Part shown: positions 12,856 through 24,066 of the stretch, piece after piece
How positions within the stretch are numbered: position 1 is the stretch's first letter
How the letters are laid out: each line of letters opens with the position of its first letter
From: Branchiostoma lanceolatum
Taxonomy: Eukaryota > Chordata > Leptocardii > Amphioxiformes > Branchiostomatidae
DNA length: 64,000 nucleotides
Reading direction: 5' to 3'
NCBI RefSeq assembly: GCF_035083965.1
Contig: NC_089735.1
Location: 3,653,501-3,717,500, forward strand
Translations under genes and position numbers: made by a program
Notes under the pieces: model-generated
The model's database searches: none
Told to the model about the DNA's origin: nothing
Seen by the model: the letters and a program-made list of their open reading frames with translations, nothing else

Positions 12856-13104
12856 GTACTTGTACATTTCTTTCATAAATCTATATTCAATTTTTCCATG
12901 TCTTTTACATATACGGTTGTATTTATTAGCATCATAAAGGTAAAGTGATGTGTTTACCAATACAAAACCCAAAAAGACCACTAGACAAACATTAAGATAG
13001 AGAAAAATAAAGGCAGGTCGTAGGTTGTATTAATTTTTGTAGGCTTTAAAAGTTGGAGAAGCTAACATGTGTTAGCCATTGCAATGTGAACGTGTTATTC
13101 CACT
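12004..13104. other. Intergenic, no gene seen; (TTTC)n microsatellite
   Basis: No exon recognised. Contains a pure TTTC array at about 12777-12855 and, near 12140-12200, a degenerate copy of the hammerhead-like repeat seen at 35637 (CACTGACGG, GGTAGTGGGTGCT). An AT-rich motif ATTTGCATAAAT lies near 12417. Confidence 0.5.
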
Positions 13105-13475
13105 AGTTTGGCCATGCTGATTTGATGATATGGATGGCATCCTCTGGAGATCCCAAAACTCATGTGAGGTGCGAATAAGATAACTGTTTTGCAAAAAAAA
13201 GTTGCCTTCATTGTAAAAATCTACGTGGTCAAAAGGGATGAACAAAACTAACCACACAGAGTACGGTTTACCAGATGATAGATTTTTCATTTAACATCTT
13301 TCACATCATTTTTTTCATATTTTGGCATTGATTTGGCATTCTACGACATTAGTATCAGTTTTCCGATTCTTTTGGTTGCAATTTGCAGCATGTATTTCCT
13401 TAATTTGCAGCTGCTTTGTACGATTTACAATATTATTGCACAGATGCCATCCATGTAATCAAATCAACATGGTAT
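13105..13475. mobile_element. Terminal-inverted-repeat element, CATGCTGATTTGAT ends
   Basis: The left end reads GCCATGCTGATTTGATGATA then TGGATGGCATCC; the right end carries its complement (GGATG or GATGCCATCC then AATCAAATCAACATGG). Internal sequence (CAAAACT..GAACAAAACTAACCACACAG) recurs in related copies near 14490-14800, 17990-18270 and 19740-20060, so this is a dispersed non-autonomous family. Boundaries are approximate. Confidence 0.6.
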
Positions 13476-13707
13476 TGCTACAAATAAATGGGCTGACCAG
13501 TTCTACAGTGTGTGGTGAGGAGATAGACTGTAAATAACTATTTCGTGTTAAAAAAGTTAAACTAGCCAAGAAAATAGTAGATTTTTAACTATATTGTAAA
13601 TATCGTTAGACGTATGGACCTTCCTTTCCTGACCTTAGGATGATTCAGGGTAAGTAAATGGTGAGAAAGGTGTAGTTTTACTCTAGCACTATTTGAAAAA
13701 ATATATA

Positions 13708-13708
<1 letters not shown>

Positions 13709-13744
<36 letters not shown>

Positions 13745-13899
13745 AGGTATGTACACATGTGTTTGTGTGTGTGCATGTGTGTGCGTGCATACGGGTGTAT
13801 GTGTGTGTGTATGTGTGTGTGCATGCGTGTGTGTATTTGTGTGTGCGTGTTTATGTGTGTGTGTGCTTGTGTGTATGTGTGTGTGTGTGTCTGTGTGTG

Positions 13900-13937
<38 letters not shown>

Positions 13938-13982
13938 TGTATGTATGTATGTATGTATGTATGTGTGTGTGGGTGTGTGTGC
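13709..13982. repeat. Interrupted (GT)n microsatellite
   Basis: About 270 bp of GT dinucleotides broken by GTAT and GTGC variants. It gives long Cys-Val or Thr-His open frames that are not genes. Confidence 0.95.
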
Positions 13983-14489
13983 ATAGGTCTATATTGTGTC
14001 AAGACTACTGAATTCTACTGCATTGTCCATGTGTTCATATAAGAAAGTTAACTGCATCTTTTACATATATCATAGTTTGCGTGGACATCATTACATACCT
14101 TACTTATTGGCAATTGACTCTAAACGAGTATTCATAAAGATTTGGCTATTGTAATTCTAGAATGTAAAATCTTCTTGTCTGTGTTGAACTTTGTCCACTG
14201 AATTGTTTGCTTTCTTTCAACTTAAGATTGTATGAATGAATGACGTAAGGCATGATATACATAATCACCTTTAGAACTGCATGTACATATGGAGATATAG
14301 TGATACTTTGTGCCTATACAAACGTTTTCTCTACAGCCAGGAATGCTATGTACATAGGCTTTTGATGTCTCTCAGTGAGTAATAACGTGAGTTCTGTGGA
14401 ATAAAGATGTTGAAAGATTTCTTGATCTCGTTGTTATCTCTTTCCTTTCCAAATAAGGGAAAGAACGGTTCTTGTAAAACTAGGGACGT

Positions 14490-15030
14490 GCTGATTTGAT
14501 TATATGGATGACATCATTTGGGACCCCAAAACTGGTGCGAGCTTACAAAGAAAAAAAGCCTTCATTATGAAATTTAAGTGGTCAGGAAGGCTGAACAAAT
14601 GACTTAAGACACAGAACATGGTATACAAAACAATAAATTCTTTGTTCTTGTTCTTTCACATTGACTTAAACATTCTTCTTGGACTTTGGAACTGACTTCG
14701 GAATTTTACGACATTAATTTGTAGCCCCTTTGTACGATTTACAGTATGTTTGCAAACTCCTCTCTGGAAACGGACGAAAATTGATGCAATATATAATAAA
14801 GACAGTGTGGCCTAAGCGATCCATTGAGAAAAGATGGAGTTCTAATAATATGTTTCATTACGAAGAATCTAGATAACGAAGAATCTTATCAAAGGCGCAT
14901 AGGCCAAATTTCTAGGTATCCATAGAATATATAGACTACCCAAAATTTCGTACCTCCATTCTACACTTCAGCCAGAGGTCTAGTTTTTCTAGTAGTGCTA
15001 TCCTGCCCATCCTCCTAATCGTACGAATGA
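14490..15030. repeat. Dispersed repeat; unoccupied counterpart of the 19.74-20.53 kb copy
   Basis: This stretch aligns with 19740-20530, sharing CCTAAGCGATCCATTGAGA, GCATAGGCCA, CTTCAGCCAGAGGTCTAG and CTATCCTGCCCA. At about 14985 the sequence TAGTTTTTCTAG is single; in the other copy it is split by a foldback element, so this copy documents the empty site. Confidence 0.7.
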
Positions 15031-15997
15031 AACAGTCTATCAAGCCAGGGAAACAACGAACGACATTGTTTCTTGCGTTGTTGTAATCAAAGAGACAAAG
15101 AGACATCAGTAGGGTGTTGATGGATGCAGTTCACTCGTACTTTATGTAATGTAAACTATAACTCCCCACCAGAATGAATGAATAATACACAATGGCTTCG
15201 TTACAATCCCCTTGTGTTGTTTTATTAGAAACCATAAAGCTAGACGTCACAAAATTAGAATTAGAAATACACAAAATGCTAAGTGAAATGTACGACTGTG
15301 AAACAACAATGACTGGGGTCTGAGAACACACAAACTGCAAATAGTTTATCTGACAAACATTGCGCGTTACAAGTTTTCATCTATGAAATCGATGTTGTAA
15401 GTCCGACCCGAGTTTAAATGCAGGTGTGTCATAAAGATTTAGTCTCCTTCGCAGACTTCTAGGATCTATGGCGTTGTTTTTTTTGTGGGGGGGGGCGCTA
15501 ATTCGAAATTGTCAACACGGGTCAGAATCTGTAATGCCGGGGAGGCAGTTTCTCCATGCCAAAACTGTCATAGGCAGTTGAATGTTGCCCCCCCCCCCCC
15601 CACCCCCCCTTTTTTTTTTTTTAGTAACGTTAAAGCCAGCGCTCATAGAGGTCTGCGAAGGAGGCTGGTTAAGATTACTTGTTCCCACTTTCCGACCCAT
15701 GTGCCATGAATCTCGATGTGGTCAAGTTCAGACTCATCCCACACATGAGATGATGAACGTAACGAAGCAAACTTGACCCAATTACTTTTTTTTAGTTGTA
15801 TGCTATAAGTAAACAATACAATGAATGAATGAATTACCTTGATAGTACAGGTCATAGTGATAAAGCAGAAGTACAATTACAGTGATACAAGAATGTGGTA
15901 TCTTACTACATCTACAAACTATTGTATACTAGTGCCATCTCCAGTACCGACGACTACACGGCTTGGTAGGAGATTGTAACAGTGGTCAACTTGCTGG

Positions 15998-18958
15998 TCA
16001 GTATGTGGTCACCGGGCGTTCCTTCAGCCACTTGGCGATGCCAGGGTTGGCCTTGACATTGTCGGCCACCTTCTTCAGGTTGGGATACTTGTCCAGACTC
16101 GGCAAAGCGATCGTGAGGGACCCCACGGACTCGTAGTTGAAGTAAAGAGCGATGTCAGCCGCTGTCAGCTGGAGAAAAACAATATAGAAATCGTGAGGAA
16201 GAGACATTGGCTTCTGTCGTACATAGCAAAACGAGCATTAGATTTATCAAATTTAAAATTCACTTTGTTACGCAGCAGCAAGAAATAAAAAGTTATCGTT
16301 CAACATAGACACACACAAGAAGGGAATAGAATTGAATAGAATTAATAGAATTAATAGAATGAATAGAATAGAATTATGAATAAAGTGGAACAGAATAGAT
16401 AGAATAGAAAACAGTTGAATAGAGCATAAACGAACTGAGCAAAAGGGTATTTAACCGGATATGATATTGATAGGATAGAATAGAATAGGATAGAATAGGA
16501 TGGGGTAGGATTGGATAGGATTGGGTAGGATTGGATAGGAAGAATAGATCTAGAGTAATAGAGTACAGCAGTATATAGAACATAACATAATAGAATAGAA
16601 TAAAAGAGAGCAGAATAAAACAGAATGGAACGTCGCAGGATCGCCTTCATTCAAGAAGGCACACGTACCTGATCTCCGACAAAATACCCCTTGTTGCTCG
16701 CCAGTTTGTTCAGATACTCCAACAGTTCTGGGGCTTCCTTTTCCTCCAGCTTCTTCTTCCTCGCCGCCTGTGGAAGTAAACATATAACGTTATAGCCGTT
16801 AAGATTTGTCTAGCGAGAGCAAATTTAAGACATCTGACATTACAGATAACAATCTAGCGTTACATCAGCCTCAGTGGGAACTAGGATGGTCTGACCACAA
16901 ATGACAACTGAAAAAAATATAAGGTTGACGGATGAAAGAAAAATATTGTATAATGGACCGTTATATAACATTACGAATGCACTTCTACATTTGTGCACTA
17001 CATGGCGAGCATTGTGTTTTGTCTATACTCCTGACGAACGTCAAAGAAAACGTAGGAAAAGTAAAACTTATCTTGAAATGAGTATCAAAGGGTTTTTTTT
17101 CATTCACAAACAATGAATTATACAAAAGCCGACGTTTCGGTGACCGTATGTCACCATCCTCAGGGGAATACTGACCTGCTCTACTTCGTATTGCCGCTAG
17201 GGGTCGCTACTACGACGTTACAGATGCGGTCGCAAAAGTATTGTCATATTTAAAAGGATATTGAAATGTTATGAAATGGTCTGAGACTGGCAGCTTTTGA
17301 CAAATCTTTGATCGGGCCGCGTTACCTTTTCTGCTTCTGGCAAGATGAAGATCTGTGCAGCCTTGTCAAACAGGGACCCCGCCCCCTCTGTGATCATATC
17401 CACCTTCGCCTGGTCCAGAGAACTCTTCCCCGCCAACCCTGCAAAAGGTATGCTGGTGTTAGGCCATACTGATTTGACCATAAAATAAGATTCCTTCAGT
17501 ATTGACTTGACTTTATTGAAGAAAATCCATTAGCAGTGTGCCCTAAGGCACTTCGCTAGTCTACCTGGACTTTTTATCAACATACACATAACAATACATA
17601 CTGTAACGATGACAACATAACAATCCAATATATACATTAATTACAGGTAGTAGCATGTCATTAGAATTACTGTCTAGTTGTCGTGTTAACTGAAATTAAA
17701 CTGAAATACTTGAAAGTCCATACGAGTTGCTTGAAATTCGAAGCACATCATTAATTGAATAAAATCATTTACAATACGATGACACTTCACTTCATTAGTG
17801 AAGTTCTTTACCTTACAATAACAGCTCACAGAGTCCAGTTTTAAAAGTTCGTGCAGAAGGGGTGGTCTGTAGTTCTACTGGGACCTGATTCCATATTGAG
17901 ACAGCTCTGTACAGAAATGTCTTCTTCGAGGCTTTGTCCTAGGTTTGTCTAGTCTAAAGGTTGGCTTGGACGCAAACCGTGTTCTGTGCTTATGCTGTTT
18001 GTTGACAGGAAACAGTCTGCTCCTGATAACTAATATCATGATTATGATATCTAAGTGGCAGGGAAGGTTGAAATATGACACAGAACATAGTGACCAAACA
18101 ATTGATTCTTTATTTTTGATCTTTCACATATCTTCTTTTGACTTTGACTCTGTAGTTGACTTTGGCCTACGACAGTATTTTGCATCTTAGGTCGCAATCC
18201 AAAACGGACGGAAATTGGTGCGCGCATGGATGTTATTCATACAACCAAGCCAGTGTGGCATATCATGGGAGCAATCCAACTACATAGTGACGTTTAATTT
18301 GACTGTATATTGTTTAGTTCCCAGGCCCTTTGTAATAGTAATACTATTAGTAATAGCCTTCAGCTAGTTGGGTAGCCGTGGCTGTATGTTTTATACAGTC
18401 TTATCGAATCAAGACGGACCCGCTTTCCTGATAACACCACGTGCATGCCGTACCTGCTTCCCTGGCGATGTAACGAGCGATGCTGTTGCTCTGACAGATT
18501 GTCGTTCCGTCCACTTCCAACAGGGGGAGCTCTCCCATCGGGGTTGCTGCAAAATAAAAAGTTCTTTCTTATTTCCCTTCGCAAGATATCATTCATCAGT
18601 AACTAGAAAGTTAACACTTAAAGCAATAAGCAAATGTGACGGTTTTATCCTGGCTCCCTTTTTCCGATACAGTAGAATTATGAATTATTCCGAAACACCA
18701 AACCACCAAAAATGAACGATTCCACAATGCCCCCATGGAAAAGTTGCAAAATCATATCACCATTCCAGAAATAAAATCTTTCAAACCAATCTACCGCAGT
18801 CCAGTGAAATACCCGCCTTACTCACTTGGCTTCATCCCGGGCCACTTGCTCTCGTGCAGACGGACGTCCTCGTACTTTATCCCGCCGGCGGCCAGCATCA
18901 CCCGGCTGACTTCCCCGCGCCCGCGCCCGTCAAAGTAGGTAAATTTGATGCTAGGCAT
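15998..18958 (-). CDS. Sigma-class glutathione S-transferase (HPGDS-like), copy A
   Basis: Five exons on the minus strand: 18826-18958 (ATG), 18454-18546, 17326-17438, 16669-16767 and 15998-16168 (TGA). They total 609 nt, 202 aa, the usual length for sigma GSTs. The N-terminal thioredoxin-like domain starts MPSIKFTYFDGRGRGE, with the catalytic Tyr8 in TYF, and includes MGELPLLEVDG and QSNSIARY, which bind glutathione. The helical C-terminal domain follows (GLAGKSSLDQ, LTAADIALYFNY, NPGIAKWLKERP). Family role: cytosolic glutathione conjugation or prostaglandin isomerisation; the substrate cannot be told. A TTTAAATAG TATA-like motif lies about 85 bp upstream of the ATG. It is the complete member of the inverted pair. 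Confidence 0.95.
16320..16640. repeat. (AGAAT)n-type pentanucleotide repeat in GST A intron
   Basis: Degenerate AGAAT/AGGAT pentamers between the last two GST A exons. The mirror copy (TTCTA pentamers) is at about 24960-25140 in GST B, so the array predates the inverted duplication. Confidence 0.85.
17131..17163 (-). ncRNA. Hammerhead-ribozyme-like core
   Basis: Read on the minus strand: CTGAGGA (CUGANGA core), a 6-bp stem GGTGAC/GTCACC closed by a short loop, then GAAAC and the cleavage triplet GTC. That matches the conserved hammerhead core with a minimal 2-bp stem III, the form known from Penelope-like elements. Stem I pairing is weak by eye. It sits in the GST A intron; its mirror copy is at 24033-24066. 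Confidence 0.6.
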
Positions 18959-19164
18959 GGTGCTGGTCTGAGATCTCGGTTCCTCACGCTGTTACGTGCT
19001 TGCAAAGATGCGATGTGTTTGGTCGAGGCACCCATGGCTCTATTTAAACACGTTTGTTGCTTCCACCCTGGCGGTCGTTTAAGTTGCCAGTCTTTCAAAC
19101 GCGTCCTACCGGGCGTTCTAGCGGTCGATCCAGTTAAGACGCCATCAACAAAAGTGAGTTAAAG

Positions 19165-21390
19165 ACGGCCGCTTTAGCTTATAAGATTAAAGAAATGCTT
19201 TCAGACGTGACCTACCGGACGCTCTAGCGGTCGCTCTGGATCTTGCTGATATCAATTACAAATCGTGTCAGAATGAATGAACAAACAAACCTGAGCTTAT
19301 CTTAACGGCGTTTCGGGTTTCATATGCCATTTTGCCATCCTTTGTTGTGTTTATCATTCTATAGCAAATATCGTTGCCTGTTTAGTGCAGTGCAATGTGT
19401 GCAAGATTTTACTGGCGGGACTTACGGCTAATTTAACGTTTGGAAGGAGGGGAGGCGTTGAGAGGGATGCACGAGAGTAGACTTGTCATTCTACAGCACT
19501 CGCTCCCTCGTTCTCAGAGCGTCATATGAAAACCCCGGAAGCAAAGCCGAGCTTCGGACGTTCTGTTGGTCATTCGTTCCGCCCGATGATTTCAAAGCGC
19601 CACATAGCTTCTAGAAAGAGAACTGCAAGTAGGAGTACTAGAACTTTCGATGCCCAGTTTTTCCATTTTATTCTACCGTTCTGTGGGTCTTTCTGAATCT
19701 AGTTCCATTGAAAATACTTTTCTCTCGTCTCGGTCGAAGGATAAATGTTGTGGTGACTTCATTGTAAAATCTCAGTGGTTAGGAAGGTTAAACAAATGGC
19801 TGAACACACAAAAAATGGTATACAAAACAATCAACTCTTTATGTTTTTTCTTAGCGCTATAGCTACTCCTTTGACTTTGGCATTCTATAACATTTTTGGT
19901 ATTTTTTTGGTTGCAATCTATCACATATATTTGCTCATGTTGCATATTTCGTTGTTGTACGTGTATACGATATAACGTTACCCGGTGTGGTCGCAAACTT
20001 TTTTATCTGGAAACGGATGAAAATTGATGCGCAAGTGGATGAAGTTATGTAATCAAGTCAGCGTGGCCTAAGCGATCCATTGAGAGCCATAAGTTTCATG
20101 ACGCAAAATCTAGATAAACAAGACCTGATCAAAGACGCATAGGCCAGATTTCAAGGTACCCATAGAATATATAGACGACCCAAAATTCCGTACCTCCATT
20201 TTAAACTTCAGCCAGAGGTCTAGTTTTTCTAGCCTCCGTTGCAGTCCTTTTCCCCGCAGCGTGTTTTTTTTTTTCAATTTTTTTTTGGGGGGGGGGGGCG
20301 CCACGTATCTGCTTGGGATCCCGTATCCGCCGTGCCTCTGTGTCAGCAGCGGACACAGGGTCTATAGCGGACACAGAGGCACGGCGGATACGGGATCCCA
20401 AGCAGATACGTGGCGCCCCCCCCCCCCCCAAAAAAAAATTGAAAAAAAACACGCTGCGGGGAAAAGGACTGCAACGGAGGCTATAGTTTTTCTAGGAATA
20501 CTATCCTGCCCACCTTCCTAATCGTTCGGATGGAACGGCATTGTTTGTCATGTTGGCGGAACGCCCGACAGGACGGGCGGCTAAGCCTCCTTTGCAGGCA
20601 GTATCTGCTTGGGGCACCGTATCTGCTTGGGGCACTGTAACCGCCGTATTAGAGATATACATATACGGCGGTTACAGTCCTCCAAGAAGATACGGTGCCC
20701 CAAGCAGATACGGCACCCCCAGTCAAAGAACCTGGCCCCGATAACTTGAAAAATCGCCGTGGGGAGGTCTGCAACGGAGGCTCACGGCGGCTACCGTACA
20801 GCACGCCAAACACAAACGGATTAGAGGGTGTACCAGCAGGACGACCGATAGGACGGACGGCTACTACACAGCACACATAAAAAAACGAATGTTCTGCTGC
20901 AATACCAAGGTCACATACTACGAGGCTCCAAATTGAACTTGACCTGCGTCTTCCCAACACCTACCCACATAATAAATATCATCATAATCCATCCAGAGGT
21001 TATTGAGTTATGCTGACTACAACAATCCGGAAATACAAACACACAGACACAGAGACAGACGCACCCAAAACAATATTTCCATTTTTCAGGGAGATAACAA
21101 ACGGGTTAGTTGGTATGCCAGCTGGACGAGCGACAGGCTGCACACGAAAAACAGATTAGAGGATACACCAAAACGACCGATAGGTTGCAGCCCAATAACA
21201 AATTCATGGAGCTTTAGAATGAAAAGAAGGAACAATCCTAGTCGAACCTACTTAGCCCGACAGGACAAATCTAAAAGATCAATTTGAGGGCCTTTGGGTT
21301 AACTTGGCGACCGACAGGACACCACGAGAAAAGTATTTTGAAGATCTGGAATCAGAACGACCCACAGAACAATAGAATGAGCTAGATTTA
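19165..21390. other. Centre of the inverted duplication, repeat-filled
   Basis: No exon recognised. 19165-19640 still matches the opposite arm. 19740-20530 is a copy of the 14.5-kb repeat with a foldback element inside. About 20590-20790 is another imperfect foldback with ATCTGCTTGGGGCACCGTAT arms. About 20870-21290 resembles a dispersed repeat also near 44.7-44.9 kb (ATCATCATAATCCATCCAGA). Confidence 0.55.
20230..20483. mobile_element. Foldback element with 9-bp target duplication
   Basis: A near-perfect 254-bp palindrome: it starts TAGCCTCCGTTGCAG, ends with the complement, and has long matching arms including GGATCCCGTATCCGCCGTGC and poly-T/poly-G tracts. It is flanked by TAGTTTTTC on both sides (20221-20229 and 20484-20492). 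The paralogous repeat at 14.98 kb has the uninterrupted target. Confidence 0.88.
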
Positions 21391-22575
21391 GTTCTAGTAC
21401 TCCTACTTGCAGTACTCCTTCAAGAATGCATGAGGCGCTTTGAAAACCGTTTGGGCGGAACGAACGACCGACGGAACGTCCGAAGCTCGGCTTCACTTCC
21501 GGGGTTTTCATATGAAGCTCTGGGAACGAGGGCTGCAGACTGACAAGTCTACTCTCGTGCACCTCTCTCGACGTCTCTTCTCCTTCTGATAAAATTAGCG
21601 TAAATACACATTTTTTGCCAAGTAAGAATCTTCAAGTTCGCTTTATTCAACTTCGGATCGATGGATTGACTTGAAATTCAGGATTAATTCATGGGAGCAC
21701 AACCTGAACATATTCCAAGCAAAACAATTTAGATTCGTGCGGCGCGGACTTCGCCAGAGTGGGCGTTTGCGGGTATTCGCTAAAAAGCCGATGCGTAAAT
21801 CCCTCTTTATATATGTGAAATTACATAATAATTACAGTTTTAACTGTGCGGACTGATAGATAGCTGCCAACAGATAGCTGCCAGATCACTTGTGCTTATC
21901 ATATAGATCCTTTAGACAACCGGTTAGTCTCTTCCAGACTCCTTAGCAGACCATCATAGTGTACTCCCAGACCGGCTAACTCCACTGGCATGTTATCTGT
22001 CTATTTGACCAATTTCTACTATTTTTCCAGCGGCCTGTGGAGTCTGGTAGAAACTAAGACAAAGCGTATTGAGTCTTGGTCGGGACTGAAATAGACACTG
22101 ACCTGTTTACCAACAGGCATTCAGATACACCACATTTGCTATAGAGTGAATCACCGGACAAAAACAAAAGCACATATCACGGACAAACGATGGCGAAATG
22201 GAATCCGAAACGCCCGTCTTTAACTCACTTTTGTTGACGACGTCTTAACTGGATCGACCGCTAGAACGCCCGGTAGGACGCGATTGAAAGACTGCCAACT
22301 TTTAGCATGGGGGCATTAAGCCACACTGACTTTTTTTATATAGATGACATCTGCTATTCTCCAAGCAGAGGTTTCGGTCGAGGGGGCTAGGAGCGGCCGC
22401 GATTTTTACCGTTTCTTTCCCTCCAGGAATAATTTCTTCAAGCAGTCTGACCACTTTTTTTTTTTTTACTTGGGTTTTGACAAACAAGGACGACTTGGCA
22501 CTGCACTCAATTTTTATAACTTACATTAACAGTGCCACGTACAGATAACAACATACCCATTTTTTAATACACCTG

Positions 22576-22706
22576 GGCGAAGCGAGGAAAGTCGTGTAAA
22601 GTGCCTTTCCCAAAGGCACAACATCGGTGGCGTCAGGGGGATTCGAACTCGGGACCTTGGTTCTGGGCCGAACACCCTGCCGTTACGCCACACGACCCCA
22701 CAAATC
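22576..22706 (-). mobile_element. tRNA-derived SINE
   Basis: On the minus strand it has a tRNA-like head ending in a B-box-like GAGTTCGAATCC, then GTGCC...GGGAAAGGCACTT and ACACGACTTTCCTC. The same order occurs at 47835-48055, so it is a SINE rather than a tRNA gene. Confidence 0.75.
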
Positions 22707-23068
22707 TGACCACTTTGATTTCATAATGAAGGCTTTTTCGCCCAGTATGCTCGCGTGCGATTGTGGGTACACATAGCACAGGGGATTTCATTTAAACAGC
22801 AATTTTTGAGGTTTGGGTACATTGGAGATAACCCACCATTTTACAGGGAGTAATTGTATCGGAAAAGGTGGGGCGAAACCCTCGCATTTGCTTGCTAAGG
22901 TAGATTTTCTGACTGCTACCGTTCAATTGTTTTTTACGACAAGGGATCTAAGAAAGGAAACTTATTGTTTTGCAGCAACTCCGATGGGAGAGCTCCCCCT
23001 GTTGGAAGTGGACGGAAAGACAATCTGTCAGAGCAACAGCATCGCTCGTTACATCGCCAGGGAAGCAG

Positions 23069-23156
23069 GTTCGTTCATTCGTTCGTTCGTTCGTTCGTTT
23101 GTTCGTTCGTTCGTTCGTTCGTTCGTTCGTTCGTTCGTTCGTTCGTTCGTTCGTTC
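23069..23156. repeat. (TTCG)n microsatellite abutting a GST B donor
   Basis: GTTCGTTCATTCGTTCG... begins at the donor dinucleotide of exon 22976-23068 and runs about 88 bp. It is absent at the corresponding donor of copy A, which reads GTACGG. Confidence 0.92.
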
Positions 23157-24032
23157 AGACCCTTATAGTGTCTAGGGACAGTCATAGGGCAGCATGTTTC
23201 CTTGCTGTTTCTGTAGCAGGGTATATGATTCTACAGGGAGGGGTTGCTAGCCCTTCTCCTATAACATCCCTTCCAAAAGATGGGTGCAGCCCCAACCGAG
23301 ATGCCCTTCCCTGGATTGAGCTAATTAACAGCTAATTGGAAGAAGTAGCTCAACTGTGAGGCTGCTACCGGTTGAGCTACACGGACATCCCTATCTGCAT
23401 TGGTGGATAACATTTTTGAAAAACTGAGCTCAACTGCATCCAAACACAACAAAGACGTTTTACTGAATATTTGGCTGCCCGTACTGAAATTCTGTTGAGT
23501 TGGGATAAACTTGGGATGTAAGATGCAGGGATTATAAAACATCACTATGTAGTTATGGGGGTCAGCAGAAACGACTGGAGGGTCTACACCGGGTCGGCAA
23601 CCGCCATGCACCAGACGCTGATGCCTGCGAACGATTGATTGATGTAGTTATAGATCTGCTCCTTTTGCAGGGTTGGCGGGGAAGAGCTCCCTGGACCAGG
23701 CGGAAGTGGACATGATCATGGAAGGTGTCAGGTCCCTGTTTGACAAGGCTGCACAAATCTTCATCTTGCCAGAAGCAGAAAAGGTAACGCAGCCCGAAGC
23801 AAGATTTTATTTATTTATTTGTCTGTTTCTGTTTTCCTTTACCAGGGTAGTTCGAGGATCCCTCAGTGACTGAGCACTGTTTTTCAGGGAGGCTCAGCCA
23901 AAAGCTGTCAGTTTCAAAATATTTCAGAACATTTCAATATCCTTATGAATATGGCAATACTTAGGACCACATTTGTAATGCTTTTCAGCATTGGCAATAA
24001 CGTTAGCTGCAGTAAAACCAGTTATTATAGTT

Positions 24033-24066
24033 CTGAGGAAGGCGACATACGGTCACCGAAATGTCG
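24033..24066 (+). ncRNA. Degenerate hammerhead-like core (mirror of 17131-17163)
   Basis: CTGAGGA, stem GGCGAC/GTCACC with one mismatch, GAAA and TGTC. It occupies the equivalent intron in the inverted duplicate. Confidence 0.45.

Noticed and set aside
13589..14042. Long open frames on both strands rich in Cys-Val or Thr-His
   Set aside because: Pure translation of a (GT)n/(AC)n microsatellite; the same applies to 39220-39468 and 27135-27335.
22813..23175. Read-through open frame upstream of GST B exon 22976 as an alternative first exon
   Set aside because: It begins with TTG, has no ATG before the exon, resembles intron sequence of copy A, and an acceptor precedes the exon.
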